A stretch of DNA of 64,000 nt from Helicobacter acinonychis (GCF_900461455.1 NZ_UGIA01000001.1:124001-188000); one strand, 5' to 3'; shown: positions 19,556-30,166, counted from the first letter of the stretch. Notes: generated by a model not told the origin, from the sequence alone. Program-made: numbers and translations.

Positions 19556-19723
19556 AAAAGGTTTAAATAACCCATTGACACCCACTAGAAACAAGATAAA
19601 TTCCTTATAAGAGTTATACATTCTTTTTTGTTTTGTTACAAAAGGTTTAAATAACCCATTGACACCCACTAGAAACAAGATAAATTCCTTATAAGAGTTA
19701 TACATTCTTTTTTATTTTGTTAC
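19556..19723 (+). repeat. 84-bp tandem duplication upstream of faaA
   Basis: Two direct copies, 19556-19639 and 19640-19723, differ only by one G/A near the end (TTTTTTGTTTTG against TTTTTTATTTTG). Each contains TTGACA, TTATAAGAG and TTATACATT, so each carries -10-like sequences (for example TATACA at 19615-19620 and 19699-19704). The array begins at the stop of the preceding gene and ends 42 bases before the faaA start, so it doubles the probable promoter and leader. Confidence 0.93.
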
Positions 19724-19764
19724 AATGGATAGCGTCAAAGTATGATCACATGAAAGGGTTTAAA

Positions 19765-22700
19765 ATGATTGCTAAAAATGATAAAACCGATTTAAAAACT
19801 AAACACTTTAAAAACCGCTCTTTTAGGGGTATTAAAAAGAAGATTGCTAAAAAATACAAAGCTAAAAACCAATCTTTAATTACCCATGCATTCCAATCTC
19901 ATGCATTCAAAATGTGCTCAAGCCTTTCTCTTAACAAAAAAATCTTTTTAGGGCTAGGGTTTGTCTCAGCTTTGAGCGCTCAAAGTGAGGATTATAATAG
20001 TTCGGTGTATTGGCTAAACAGCGTGAATAAAAACCACAGCAACAAATCCTACTATATCAGTCCCTTACGCACTTGGGCTGGGGGGAATAGGCAATTCACG
20101 CAAAATTATAACAACAGCAAATTATACATAGGAACAAAAGACGCTTCCGCAACGCCCAACAATAATTCTATATGGTTTGGGGGGGCGTATAATGATTTTT
20201 GGCACCAATATCAGGGCTATGTGGGGTATATCACAGGGGTTTTTAAGGCTAGAGATATTTTTATTACAGGGGATATTGGATCAGGCAACCAGCTAAAAAC
20301 CGGTGGGGGTGCAACGCTTGTGTTTGAAAGCTCAAACGACTTAACCACCAACGAAGCGCATTTTAAAAACGACAAGGCCGGAACGCAAAATTCATGGATG
20401 AATTTGATTTCTAGTAACAGCGTGCATTTGAAAAACACGACTTTTAGCAACCAAACCCCCAATGGAGGTTTTAATGTCAAGGGGAAAAATATCAATTATG
20501 AAGGTGGGAGCATTAGTGGGGGTAATTTTGGCTTTGATAATGTCGATCGTCATGGAAAAACCACTATCAATGGCGTAACTTTCAATGATAACGGCACGCT
20601 CACTTACAAGGGAGGTAATAGCATTGGAGGGAGCATCAGTTTTATCAATTCCAATATCAACCATTACAAACTCAACCTCCATGCCAATGACATCACTTTC
20701 AATAACACCACTTTAGGGAGCATGCCTAATGGCAACGCTAACACCGTGGGGGAAGTTTATGTCCTTAATGCAAGCAATATCACTTTCAATAATTTGACTT
20801 TTGATGGGGGTTGGTTTGTTTTTGCTAGATTTAATGCTCATGTTAATTTTCAAGGCACGACCACGATCAATAGCTCCGCTTCACCTTTTTTAAATATGAC
20901 CGGTAAAGTTACCATTGAACCTAATGCGATTTTTAACATTCAAAATTACACGCCCACGATAGGGAGCACTTACACGCTCTTCAGCATGAAAAATGGCTCT
21001 ATCACTTACAATGATGTGAATAATTTGTGGAATATTATTAGGCTTAAAAACACGCAAGCCACAAAAGACAACAGCAAAAACGCCACTTCTTCTAACAACA
21101 CCCACACTTACTATGTGACCTACAATTTAGGTGGTACGCTCTATAATTTTAAGGAAGTGTTTAGTCCCAATTCTATTTTCTTACAATCCGTTTATTACGG
21201 TGCGAACAATATCTATTACACCAATAGCGTGAATATCCATGACAATGCTTTCAATTTGAGGGATATTAAAGACGATAGAGACGATACGATTTTTTATCTC
21301 AACGGCATGAACACTTGGAATTACACCAATGCGAGATTCACTCAAACTTATGGCGGAAAAAACAGCGCTCTAGTCTTTAACGCCACTACCCCTTGGGCTA
21401 ATGGCAGTATCCCTAAATCTGATAGCACGGTGCGTTTTGGGGGGTATCATGGGGTTGATTGGGGGAAAACGGGTTATATCACCGGCACTTTTATAGCCGA
21501 TAGGGTTTATATCACCGGTAACATGATGTCTGGGAATGGTGCTCAAACCGGTGGGGGGGCGACTTTAAATTTTGTGGGTGCGACTGAAGTCAATATCGCT
21601 GGGGCTACTTTTAAAAACTTAAAAACCACTTCACAAAACTCTTACATGACTTTTATGGCGTTGAGGGATAGATCTGGGAGCGGTAAGATCAATGTTAGCG
21701 GTAAGATTAATGTTTCTCAATCTGATTTTTACGATTGGACAGGTGGGGGGTATGATTTTACTGGGAATGGCGTTTTTGATAACGTGAATTTCAACGAGGC
21801 TTATTACAAGTTTCAAGGGTCAAAAAACACTTACACTTTTAAAAACACGAATTTTTTAGCTGGGGGTTTCAAATTCCAAGGCAAGACCACTATTGATCAT
21901 TCTGTTTTAGAAAGCGCTTCTTATACTTTTGATGGCGATAATAACGCATTTAATGCAAACAAGTTTAACGGCGGATCGTTTAATTTCAACCACGCAGAGC
22001 AAACAGACGCTTTTAATAACAACTCGTTTAATGGCGGTTCGTTTAGTTTTAACGCCAAGCAAGTGGATTTCAATCATAACTCGTTCAATGGTGGCGTGTT
22101 TAATTTCAACAATACTCCTAAAGTCAATTTTAATAACGACACCTTTAATGTGAATAATCAGTTCAAACTGAATGGTTCTCAAACAACTTTTAGTTTCAAT
22201 AAGGTTGTTTTCAACATGCAAGGGCTTTTGAGTAGCTTGAGCGTGGGCACGACTTATCAATTACTCAACGCTAAAAGCGTGGATTATAAGGATAATAATA
22301 ACGCTTTGTATCAAATGTTGCATTGGACTAGCGGAGAAAATCCTAGCGGTAAATTAGTGGGTGAAAGTAAAAGTGCATCAAGCAACACTAAAATTTACAA
22401 TGTCCATTTCACTGACAACGGCTTGGCTTATTACATTAAAGAGAATTTTAATAATGGGATCACGCTCACCCGTTTGTGCACTTTGGGTTACACGCATTGC
22501 GTGAGTATCCATGACGATGCGTTCAATCTTAAAAATGTCAATAATAATGCGAGCGATACCGTGTTCTATCTCAACGGCATGACGACTTGGAAAATTGCTG
22601 GCAAGGGCGTTTTTAACCAAAATTACAGCGGTGCTAACAGCGTTTTGGTCTTCAACCAAACCACTCCTTTTCTTGATGGGGCGAATCCCACTTCTAAAAG

Positions 22701-25700
22701 CGTGGTGAGTTTTGGGAAAACTTCAGGGGCTGAATGGGGGCTAGTGGGCTATATTCATGGTGTTTTTAGAGCCAATCAAATTGATATTGCCGGCACTATC
22801 AGATCAGGTAATGGAGCCAAAACCGGTGGGGGTGCAACGCTTGTTTTTAACGCTCAAAAGCGTTTGAATATCGCTAATGCAAATTTAAACAACGATAAAG
22901 CTGGTTTGCAAAATTCATGGATGAATTTCATTGTGGATAATGGCAATTTGAATGTTAAAAACGCAAATTTTAGCAACCAAACTCCGCATGGAGGTTTTAA
23001 CCTTAAAGCTAATGATATTGCTTGGGATGGAGGCTCTGTGAGTGGAGGGGGACATTTTGGCGTGGATAACGCTAGTGCGAGTGGAAAAGCGGTCATTAAA
23101 AATGCGACTTTCAATGATAACGGCACTTTGATCTATAAAGGGGGCGAAAACAACGCTGGGAATTCTTTAACCTTAGAAAACAACACCTTCAATTCCTACA
23201 ATATCAATGCAAGGGTGCAAAACCTTATTTTTAACAACAACTCGTTTAATGGCGGTAGCTATTCGTTTAATGACACTAAAAATATTACTTTTAAAGGCAC
23301 GAACACGCTCATTAACAGCGATCCTTTCAGCCGCCTTAAAGGATCAGTCGCTATCAATGACAATAGTATTTTTAACATTCAAAGGAATTTGACCGATAAA
23401 ACCACTTACACGCTTTTGAGTGGGGATAGCATCAAGTATAATAACCAAACTCTAGCCGATAATCTTTTTTCAAAAAATTTATGGGATTTGATCCATTTTG
23501 ACGGCACGAGAGGGACTTTATTAAGGGTAGAGAAAAACACTTATTTTGTGCAATTCACGCAGAGCAATGGTCAAAAATTCGTTTTTGAAGAGACTTTCAA
23601 TCCTGGCTCTATCACTTATAGATACCTTACGCTCAACTCTTCGCCTTACCACACGGACGCTGATTCTACAGATATTTGGAATCAAGTAAGGAAGCAATTT
23701 GATTTTATTCCAGGAAAAACCCCTGTGTGTGTTGGGGTGTGCTATATCGCACCTTATAAAAATCAAGATCTTATCGGATCTAGTGCTTTTGCGTGGTCGC
23801 TTAATTTTGGGGCTACGGTGGTAGGGACTTTGCTGTTAGGAAGCGCTCAAGCAAAGGCTAATAACAATGGCGGATCTATTTGGTTTGGTAAAAACAATTT
23901 GTTGTATTTGCATGGCAATTTCAATGCACTTAATATCTTTTTAACGAATAATTTTAATGTCGGCAATCCTAATGCTGGCGGTGGGGCGACGATCAATTTT
24001 AACGCTGATGAAACCTTAAGTGCTGATGGGCTGAATTACACGAATTTCCAAACCGTGGCTTTGGGCTTGCAAACTAGCGCGAGCCAGCATTCATGGGCGA
24101 ATTTTAATTCTAGGCTTTCTATGGAGATTAAAAATTCTAATTTTAGGGATTTCACATGGGGAGGCTTCAGGTTCAATTCAGGGCGCATGGTTTTTGAAAA
24201 CACCACTTTTAGCGGTTGGACGAATATCAATGGGGCGACAGAAAGCGGTTCATCATATGTGAGTATGGTTGCAAATACGGATTTGATTTTTTCTAATTCC
24301 ATTTTAGGTGGGGGCGTTCGCTATGATTTGAAAGCCAAACGCATCGCATTCAACAACTCTCAAATGGTGGTTGATGTGTCTAAAAATGTGAATCAATCTT
24401 CATTGAGTGGGGATGTGACTTTCAGTAATTCTAGGCTTGCAGTTAAACCAAACGCCGCTATCAATATTGGGGATAGCCAGACTCAAACGACTTTAGAAAA
24501 CGCCTCAAGCCTTTCTTTTTATAACAACAGTGTGGCGAATTTTAATGGCACGACCACTTTTAAAGGCGTGTCTTACTTGAATTTGAACCCTAACGCTCAA
24601 GTGAGCTTCAATCATGTGAATTTCAATAACGCTAATGTGACTTTTTATGGTATCCCACTTTTTGGTAAAACGCCTGATTTTGGCAATTCTGTGCGCCTTA
24701 TCAACTTCAAAGGAGATGCGAAATTCGCCCAAGCTACGCTCAATTTAAGGGCTAAAAATATCCATGTGAATTTCCAAGGGAATTCCACTTTTGGGGAAAA
24801 CTCCACGATGAATTTAGCCCAAGGATCTCAAGCGAGCTTTAACGCTCTTAGTGTGGAAGGGGAAACGCATTTCAATCTCAATGGCTCAAGTTTATTGAAT
24901 TTCAATGGCAACAGCGTTTTTAACGCCTCTGTGAATTTCTACGCCAGCAATTCTCAAATTTCTTTTTCTAAATCAGCAACCTTTAATGCAAACGCTTCAT
25001 TTGACTTAGGTAACAACAGTGCTTTAAACTTTCAAAGCGTTTTCTTAAATAGTACTTTAAGTCTTTTGGGCAATGGTAGTAACAATTTAGCGATCAACAC
25101 TAGAGGGAATTTTAGCTTTGGATCCAAAGGGATTTTGAATCTCTCTTACATGAATTTATTTGGGGGGGATAAAAAGACCTCAGTTTATGATGTTTTGCAA
25201 GCCCAAAATATTGATGGCTTGAATGGGAGTAATGGCTATGAAAAAATCCGTTTTTATGGCATAGGGATTGAAAAGGCTGATTACTCGTTTAATAACGGCG
25301 TTCATTCTTGGAGCTTCACTAATCCGCTCAACACAACCGAAACGATTACAGAAACTTTGTATAACAACCGCTTGAAAGTGCAGATCTCTCAAAACGGCAT
25401 CTCTAACAACACGATGTTTAATCTCGCCCCTAGTTTGTATGATTACCAGAAAAACCCCTATAATTACACGAACAACAAAGCGGGCACTTATTATTTGACT
25501 AGCAATATTAGAGGCTTTAATCAAAATAATGAGATACCAGGGACTTATAACGCGTTCAACCAACGCCTAAAAGCTTTGCATATTTATAATCAGGCTATCA
25601 CTAAAGAGGATTTGAGCATGCTTGCAAGTTTAGGTAAGGAATTTTTGCCTAAAGTGGCTAAGCTTATCGCTTCAGGGGATTTGGATAACCTTAATTTAAA

Positions 25701-28700
25701 AAGCCCAAATAGTTTTGATACCATTCTTAAGGTCTTGAAGAAATACGATATTACCATAAGCCAAGAGAAATGGAAAAGTTTGTTAAAAATGATTCAAGGC
25801 TTTTCCAACACGGCTAATTATCAGTTTTCTCAAGGCAGTCTCGTTGTAGGAGCGATTAAGGAAGGGCAAACCAACACTAATAGCGTGGTGTGGTTTGGAG
25901 GCGATGGGTATAAAAATCCATGCGCGATTGGGGATAACACTTGCCAGATGTTTAGGCAAACTAATTTAGGGCAGTTGATCCACTCCACTTCGCCTTATTT
26001 GGGCTATATGGATGTTAATTTTAAAGCTAAAAACATTTACATTACCGGAACAATTGGCAGTGGGAACGCTTGGGGGAGCGGAGGGAGTGCGAATGTGTCT
26101 TTTGAGAGTGCAACGAATTTAGTGCTCAATCAAGCTAATATTGACGCTAAAGGGAATGATAAGCTCTTTTCTTATCTAGGGAAAGACGGCATTGACAAGC
26201 TTTTTGGAGAAAAGGGCTTGGGGAATATCCTTTCTAATATAGTTTATGAAGAGAGTTTGAACAATAACGCTATCCCCAAAGATTTAGCCAACATGATCCC
26301 TAAAGATTTTGGATCTAAGACTTTAAGCTCCTTGCTTGGCCCTAGAGAAGTGAGCAGTCTTTTAAGCGTGAGCGCTTTTAAAAACGCAATCATGGAGATT
26401 TTAAACGCTAAAACGGTGGGCGATGTTTTTGGCGAAAATGGGCTTTTAAATGCACTTGATCCAACCAAAAGAAAAGAAATCGATCAAATGTTATTAGAGC
26501 AAATCCAGGCCCATACTTCAGGGTTTGAAAAATTCATCGTTAAAACTTTAGGGATTCAAAATGTAGAGAATTTCATCAATAATTGGTATGGCAAGCAAAG
26601 TTTGAGTTCTTTTGCGAATAATTTTGTGCCTGGAGGCTTAGATCAAGCCCTTGATAAAATAGGCTCTAGTGCTGATTCTAAAGAGTTGCAAGGCTTTTTG
26701 AAGCAAACGACTTTTGGGGATATTCTAAACCAAATGATCGCACAAGCCCCTTTAATCAACAAGCTCATTTCGTGGTTGGGTCCGCAGGATTTAAGCACGC
26801 TCATTAATATCGCTTTAAACAGCGTGACTAACCCAAGTAAAGAATTGTTGGGTGCTATTTCTGGCATGGGTCAAAAAGTGCTGAACGATTTATTAGGCGA
26901 GGGCGTGGTTACCAAGATTATGAACAATCAAGTCTTGGGGCAAATGATCAATAAAATCATTGCGGATAAAGGATTAGGAGGCGTTTATAATCAAGGTCTA
27001 GGCTCAATACTCCCTAAATCCTTGCAAGATGAACTGAAACAATTGGGCATGGGATCTTTACTCAAACCTAAAGGGTTGCACAATCTTTGGCAAAAAGGGA
27101 ATTTCAATTTCGTGGCTAAAAACCATGTGTTTGTGAATGACAGCTCGTTTAGTAACGCCACAGGGGGGGAATTGAATTTTGTAGCGGGCAAATCCATTAT
27201 TTTTAATGGGAAAAATACGATTAATTTCACGCAATATCAGGGCAAGCTTTCTTTTGTCTCTAAAGATTTTTCTAACATTTCGCTGGATACTTTAAACGCC
27301 ACCAACGGCTTGACGCTGAATGCACCTAAAAATGATATTAGCGTTAAAAAAGGTCAAATTTGCACGAATATTTTAGATTGCATGGGTGAGAAAAAAGCTA
27401 AAAACTCTCCAAATGCAAGTGCTCCAACGGACGAAACGCTAGAAGTGAACGCGAATAATTTTGCGTTTTTAGGCACCATTAAAGCTAATGGTTTAGTGGA
27501 TTTTTCAAAAGTTTTGCAAAATACGACGATTGGGACTTTGGATCTAGAGCCAAACGCTATTTTAAGAGCGAATAACTTGATTGTGAATAACGCTTTTAAT
27601 AGCAATTCTAATTATAGGGTCAATATCAGCGGTAATCTCAATGTGATTAAGGGTGCGACTTTTAGTGCGAATGAAAATGGTTTGGATGTAGGAGGGGATT
27701 TGAAGAGCGAAGGGCAATTGACTTTTAATCTCAAGCACCCAACCGATAAAACGATCATCAGTGTGGCTGGCACTTCCACGATCATGTCTTATAACAACCA
27801 AACTCTAATCAATTTTAACACCCAACTCAAGCAGGGTGCTTACACGCTTATCAATTCCAAACGCATGCTTTATGGGTATGACAATCAAATCATTCGTGGA
27901 GGGAGCTTGAGCGATTACCTTAAACTCTACACTCTCATTAACTTTAATGGCAAACGCTTGCAATTAGAGGGCGATTCTTTGAGTTATGACAATCAGCCGG
28001 TTAGCATTAAAGATGGGGGCTTTGTGATAAGCTTTAAAGACAATCAAGGGCGCATGGTGTATTCATCCATCTTTCATGATAAGGTTCAAGTTACGGTTTC
28101 TGATAAACCCATGGATATTCATGCACCTAGTTTGGAATACTATATCCAGCACATTCAAGGCGACGAAGGTTTGAATGCGATCAAATCCGCTAATAATAAC
28201 GCTGTCAATTGGTTGAACGCGCTTTTTGTGGCTAAAGGAGGCAATCCCTTGTTCGCCCCTTATTATTTGCAAGACACACCCACCAAACACATTGTGACTT
28301 TAATGGAAGATGTGACTAGTGCTTTAGGCATGCTCACTAAACCTAGCCTTAAAAACAATTCCACTGATGCTTTGCGGCTCAACACTTACACGCAACAAAT
28401 GGGGCGTTTGGCCAAGCTTTCCAATTTCGCTTCTTTTGATTCGTCTGATTTTAGCGAACGCTTGAGCAGTCTTAAAAACCAAAAATTTGCTGATGCTATC
28501 CCTAACGCGATGGATGTGATTTTAAAATACTCTCAAAGGGATAAATTAAAAAACAACCTTTGGGCGACTGGTGTTGGGGGTGCGAGCTTTGTAGAAAACG
28601 GCTCAGGGACGCTCTATGGTATCAATTTGGGTTATGACAGATTTGTTAGAGGGGCGATTATTGGAGGGTATGCGGCTTATGCGTATAGTGGGTTTAATAG

Positions 28701-29367
28701 CCGTATCACTGGCTCTCGATCGGATAATGTGAATGTGGGCTTGTATGCGAGAGCTTTTATTAAAAAAAGCGAGTTAACCTTTAGCGTCAATGAAACTTGG
28801 GGGGCGAATAAAACCCAGATTAGCTCCAATGACGCTTTGCTCTCTATGATCAACCAGTCTTACAATTACAGTACATGGACAACGAACGCGAGAGTCAATT
28901 ATGGGTATGATTTCATGTTTAAAAACAAAAGCGTGATCATCAAGCCTCAAACCACTCTTGAGTATTACTATATCGGCATGACCGGTTTAGATGGAGTGAT
29001 GAATAACGCGAATTATAACCAGTTTAAAGCGAACGCCGATCCGTCTAAAAAATCCGTTTTAACGATCAATTTAGCGATTGAAAACCGCCATTATTTCAAC
29101 AAGAATTCTTATTTTTATGCGATTAGTGGGATCAGTAGGGATTTATTGGTGCGATCCATGGGAGATAAACTGGTGCGTTTCATTGGTGATAATACTTTGA
29201 GTTACAGGAAAGGCGAGCTTTATAACACTTTTGCGAGCATCACTACGGGCGGAGAAGTGAGATTATTTAAAAGCTTTTATGCGAATGCTGGGGTGGGGGC
29301 TAGGTTTGGGTTGGATTATAAAATGATTAATATCACCGGAAACATTGGAATGCGTTTAGCGTTTTAG
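19765..29367 (+). CDS. faaA: FaaA, giant VacA-like autotransporter
   Basis: About 3200 residues from ATG 19765, chosen because GAAAGGG lies 6 bases before it; the in-frame ATG at 19750 and the TTG at 19717 lack a site. The N-terminus is an extended basic signal (RGIKKKIAKKYK..., then IFLGLGFVSALSAQS). The passenger is a long beta-helix with repeated units of the form WFGG...ITG...SGN...GGGATLxF (near 20.2, 21.5, 22.8, 23.9 and 26.0 kb) and Asn-rich FNGGSF turns at 21.96-22.17 kb. Residues about 2128-2441 look helical. The last ~280 residues are the autotransporter barrel, ending GNIGMRLAF. Its position after hefC and HP0608, and its size, match FaaA, which localises to the flagellar sheath; VlpC and ImaA are paralogs. 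Confidence 0.93.
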   Translation: MIAKNDKTDLKTKHFKNRSFRGIKKKIAKKYKAKNQSLITHAFQSHAFKMCSSLSLNKKIFLGLGFVSALSAQSEDYNSSVYWLNSVNKNHSNKSYYISPLRTWAGGNRQFTQNYNNSKLYIGTKDASATPNNNSIWFGGAYNDFWHQYQGYVGYITGVFKARDIFITGDIGSGNQLKTGGGATLVFESSNDLTTNEAHFKNDKAGTQNSWMNLISSNSVHLKNTTFSNQTPNGGFNVKGKNINYEGGSISGGNFGFDNVDRHGKTTINGVTFNDNGTLTYKGGNSIGGSISFINSNINHYKLNLHANDITFNNTTLGSMPNGNANTVGEVYVLNASNITFNNLTFDGGWFVFARFNAHVNFQGTTTINSSASPFLNMTGKVTIEPNAIFNIQNYTPTIGSTYTLFSMKNGSITYNDVNNLWNIIRLKNTQATKDNSKNATSSNNTHTYYVTYNLGGTLYNFKEVFSPNSIFLQSVYYGANNIYYTNSVNIHDNAFNLRDIKDDRDDTIFYLNGMNTWNYTNARFTQTYGGKNSALVFNATTPWANGSIPKSDSTVRFGGYHGVDWGKTGYITGTFIADRVYITGNMMSGNGAQTGGGATLNFVGATEVNIAGATFKNLKTTSQNSYMTFMALRDRSGSGKINVSGKINVSQSDFYDWTGGGYDFTGNGVFDNVNFNEAYYKFQGSKNTYTFKNTNFLAGGFKFQGKTTIDHSVLESASYTFDGDNNAFNANKFNGGSFNFNHAEQTDAFNNNSFNGGSFSFNAKQVDFNHNSFNGGVFNFNNTPKVNFNNDTFNVNNQFKLNGSQTTFSFNKVVFNMQGLLSSLSVGTTYQLLNAKSVDYKDNNNALYQMLHWTSGENPSGKLVGESKSASSNTKIYNVHFTDNGLAYYIKENFNNGITLTRLCTLGYTHCVSIHDDAFNLKNVNNNASDTVFYLNGMTTWKIAGKGVFNQNYSGANSVLVFNQTTPFLDGANPTSKSVVSFGKTSGAEWGLVGYIHGVFRANQIDIAGTIRSGNGAKTGGGATLVFNAQKRLNIANANLNNDKAGLQNSWMNFIVDNGNLNVKNANFSNQTPHGGFNLKANDIAWDGGSVSGGGHFGVDNASASGKAVIKNATFNDNGTLIYKGGENNAGNSLTLENNTFNSYNINARVQNLIFNNNSFNGGSYSFNDTKNITFKGTNTLINSDPFSRLKGSVAINDNSIFNIQRNLTDKTTYTLLSGDSIKYNNQTLADNLFSKNLWDLIHFDGTRGTLLRVEKNTYFVQFTQSNGQKFVFEETFNPGSITYRYLTLNSSPYHTDADSTDIWNQVRKQFDFIPGKTPVCVGVCYIAPYKNQDLIGSSAFAWSLNFGATVVGTLLLGSAQAKANNNGGSIWFGKNNLLYLHGNFNALNIFLTNNFNVGNPNAGGGATINFNADETLSADGLNYTNFQTVALGLQTSASQHSWANFNSRLSMEIKNSNFRDFTWGGFRFNSGRMVFENTTFSGWTNINGATESGSSYVSMVANTDLIFSNSILGGGVRYDLKAKRIAFNNSQMVVDVSKNVNQSSLSGDVTFSNSRLAVKPNAAINIGDSQTQTTLENASSLSFYNNSVANFNGTTTFKGVSYLNLNPNAQVSFNHVNFNNANVTFYGIPLFGKTPDFGNSVRLINFKGDAKFAQATLNLRAKNIHVNFQGNSTFGENSTMNLAQGSQASFNALSVEGETHFNLNGSSLLNFNGNSVFNASVNFYASNSQISFSKSATFNANASFDLGNNSALNFQSVFLNSTLSLLGNGSNNLAINTRGNFSFGSKGILNLSYMNLFGGDKKTSVYDVLQAQNIDGLNGSNGYEKIRFYGIGIEKADYSFNNGVHSWSFTNPLNTTETITETLYNNRLKVQISQNGISNNTMFNLAPSLYDYQKNPYNYTNNKAGTYYLTSNIRGFNQNNEIPGTYNAFNQRLKALHIYNQAITKEDLSMLASLGKEFLPKVAKLIASGDLDNLNLKSPNSFDTILKVLKKYDITISQEKWKSLLKMIQGFSNTANYQFSQGSLVVGAIKEGQTNTNSVVWFGGDGYKNPCAIGDNTCQMFRQTNLGQLIHSTSPYLGYMDVNFKAKNIYITGTIGSGNAWGSGGSANVSFESATNLVLNQANIDAKGNDKLFSYLGKDGIDKLFGEKGLGNILSNIVYEESLNNNAIPKDLANMIPKDFGSKTLSSLLGPREVSSLLSVSAFKNAIMEILNAKTVGDVFGENGLLNALDPTKRKEIDQMLLEQIQAHTSGFEKFIVKTLGIQNVENFINNWYGKQSLSSFANNFVPGGLDQALDKIGSSADSKELQGFLKQTTFGDILNQMIAQAPLINKLISWLGPQDLSTLINIALNSVTNPSKELLGAISGMGQKVLNDLLGEGVVTKIMNNQVLGQMINKIIADKGLGGVYNQGLGSILPKSLQDELKQLGMGSLLKPKGLHNLWQKGNFNFVAKNHVFVNDSSFSNATGGELNFVAGKSIIFNGKNTINFTQYQGKLSFVSKDFSNISLDTLNATNGLTLNAPKNDISVKKGQICTNILDCMGEKKAKNSPNASAPTDETLEVNANNFAFLGTIKANGLVDFSKVLQNTTIGTLDLEPNAILRANNLIVNNAFNSNSNYRVNISGNLNVIKGATFSANENGLDVGGDLKSEGQLTFNLKHPTDKTIISVAGTSTIMSYNNQTLINFNTQLKQGAYTLINSKRMLYGYDNQIIRGGSLSDYLKLYTLINFNGKRLQLEGDSLSYDNQPVSIKDGGFVISFKDNQGRMVYSSIFHDKVQVTVSDKPMDIHAPSLEYYIQHIQGDEGLNAIKSANNNAVNWLNALFVAKGGNPLFAPYYLQDTPTKHIVTLMEDVTSALGMLTKPSLKNNSTDALRLNTYTQQMGRLAKLSNFASFDSSDFSERLSSLKNQKFADAIPNAMDVILKYSQRDKLKNNLWATGVGGASFVENGSGTLYGINLGYDRFVRGAIIGGYAAYAYSGFNSRITGSRSDNVNVGLYARAFIKKSELTFSVNETWGANKTQISSNDALLSMINQSYNYSTWTTNARVNYGYDFMFKNKSVIIKPQTTLEYYYIGMTGLDGVMNNANYNQFKANADPSKKSVLTINLAIENRHYFNKNSYFYAISGISRDLLVRSMGDKLVRFIGDNTLSYRKGELYNTFASITTGGEVRLFKSFYANAGVGARFGLDYKMINITGNIGMRLAF

Positions 29368-29407
29368 GGGGTAGGGGGCTTACCCCTTATTAACTATTAA
29401 ACGAGAT

Positions 29408-30166
29408 AGATGGTTTGATTAAGGATTTAACGCATGCGTTCTTTTGGTGTTAGTAACATGCGATTAGCGCTTAGTAAAAATAAAATAATGCCACCAATAA
29501 TGAAAAATGTTGAAGTTGCTAAAACCAGTATAGTATCAATTCCTTGAAAAGCTTTGATTAGAAGTTGATTAAGGTAGTAAAAAATAGATGTTTTGTATTA
29601 GGTAGGTATTCTAAAGGAACAAAAACATTACAAGACATTAGCGCATAGAGATTGATGATATTACAAAATCCTAAGATGCTTTGTTCGTTTTGAAAAATTC
29701 TAGCTACAAAAATTGCCAAGCAAAAACAAAACAATGCGCTTGAAAAAACACTAACAAACCCCAAAATAAGCGCTTTAAAATTAAGAATAGTGATGATATT
29801 GAGCACATAAAAAGAGAGAACAATAAAGATAAAAGCATATAGGATTACAACGATTAGTCTTGAAGCGATTAATGCTAGAGTTATTTGTTTGAAAGTTGTT
29901 GGTGATAACATGTAGAACAAGAATATATTATGCGATCTAGAGCTTGTTATAGCTTGAGTGAGACCAAAGATCGCGCTAGAAATAATAAGAAGTCCCATTA
30001 GACCTATAATATTATTAAAGTAAAAAATTTCAGTGGTATTTTTTGAAAAAACAAAAATCAGTAATAGGAGCATTAAAATAGGATAAATAAAAGTCCAAAA
30101 TAGCGCGCTTGTATTGGTGAGATAAGATTTGATTTCAAGTTTTAGGATAGATAGAATTGCTCCCAC
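29408..30166 (-). pseudogene. ABC-2 type permease, frameshifted
   Basis: From ATG 30166 the frame gives 202 residues with about six membrane segments (IYPILMLLLLIFVFS, IIGLMGLLIISSAIFGLTQA), then stops at 29558. The neighbouring frame continues with SIFYYLNQLLIKAFQGIDTI and a final membrane segment ending LLTPKERMR at about 29430. Restoring one A in the AAAA run near 29593 joins the two, so a single homopolymer deletion explains the break. It follows an ATPase gene by 0 bases and would have formed an ABC exporter with it. Confidence 0.85.

Noticed and set aside
20217..28290. Several open frames of 60-130 codons antisense to faaA
   Set aside because: They mirror the repeat structure and biased codons of faaA, lack ribosome sites and resemble no family.
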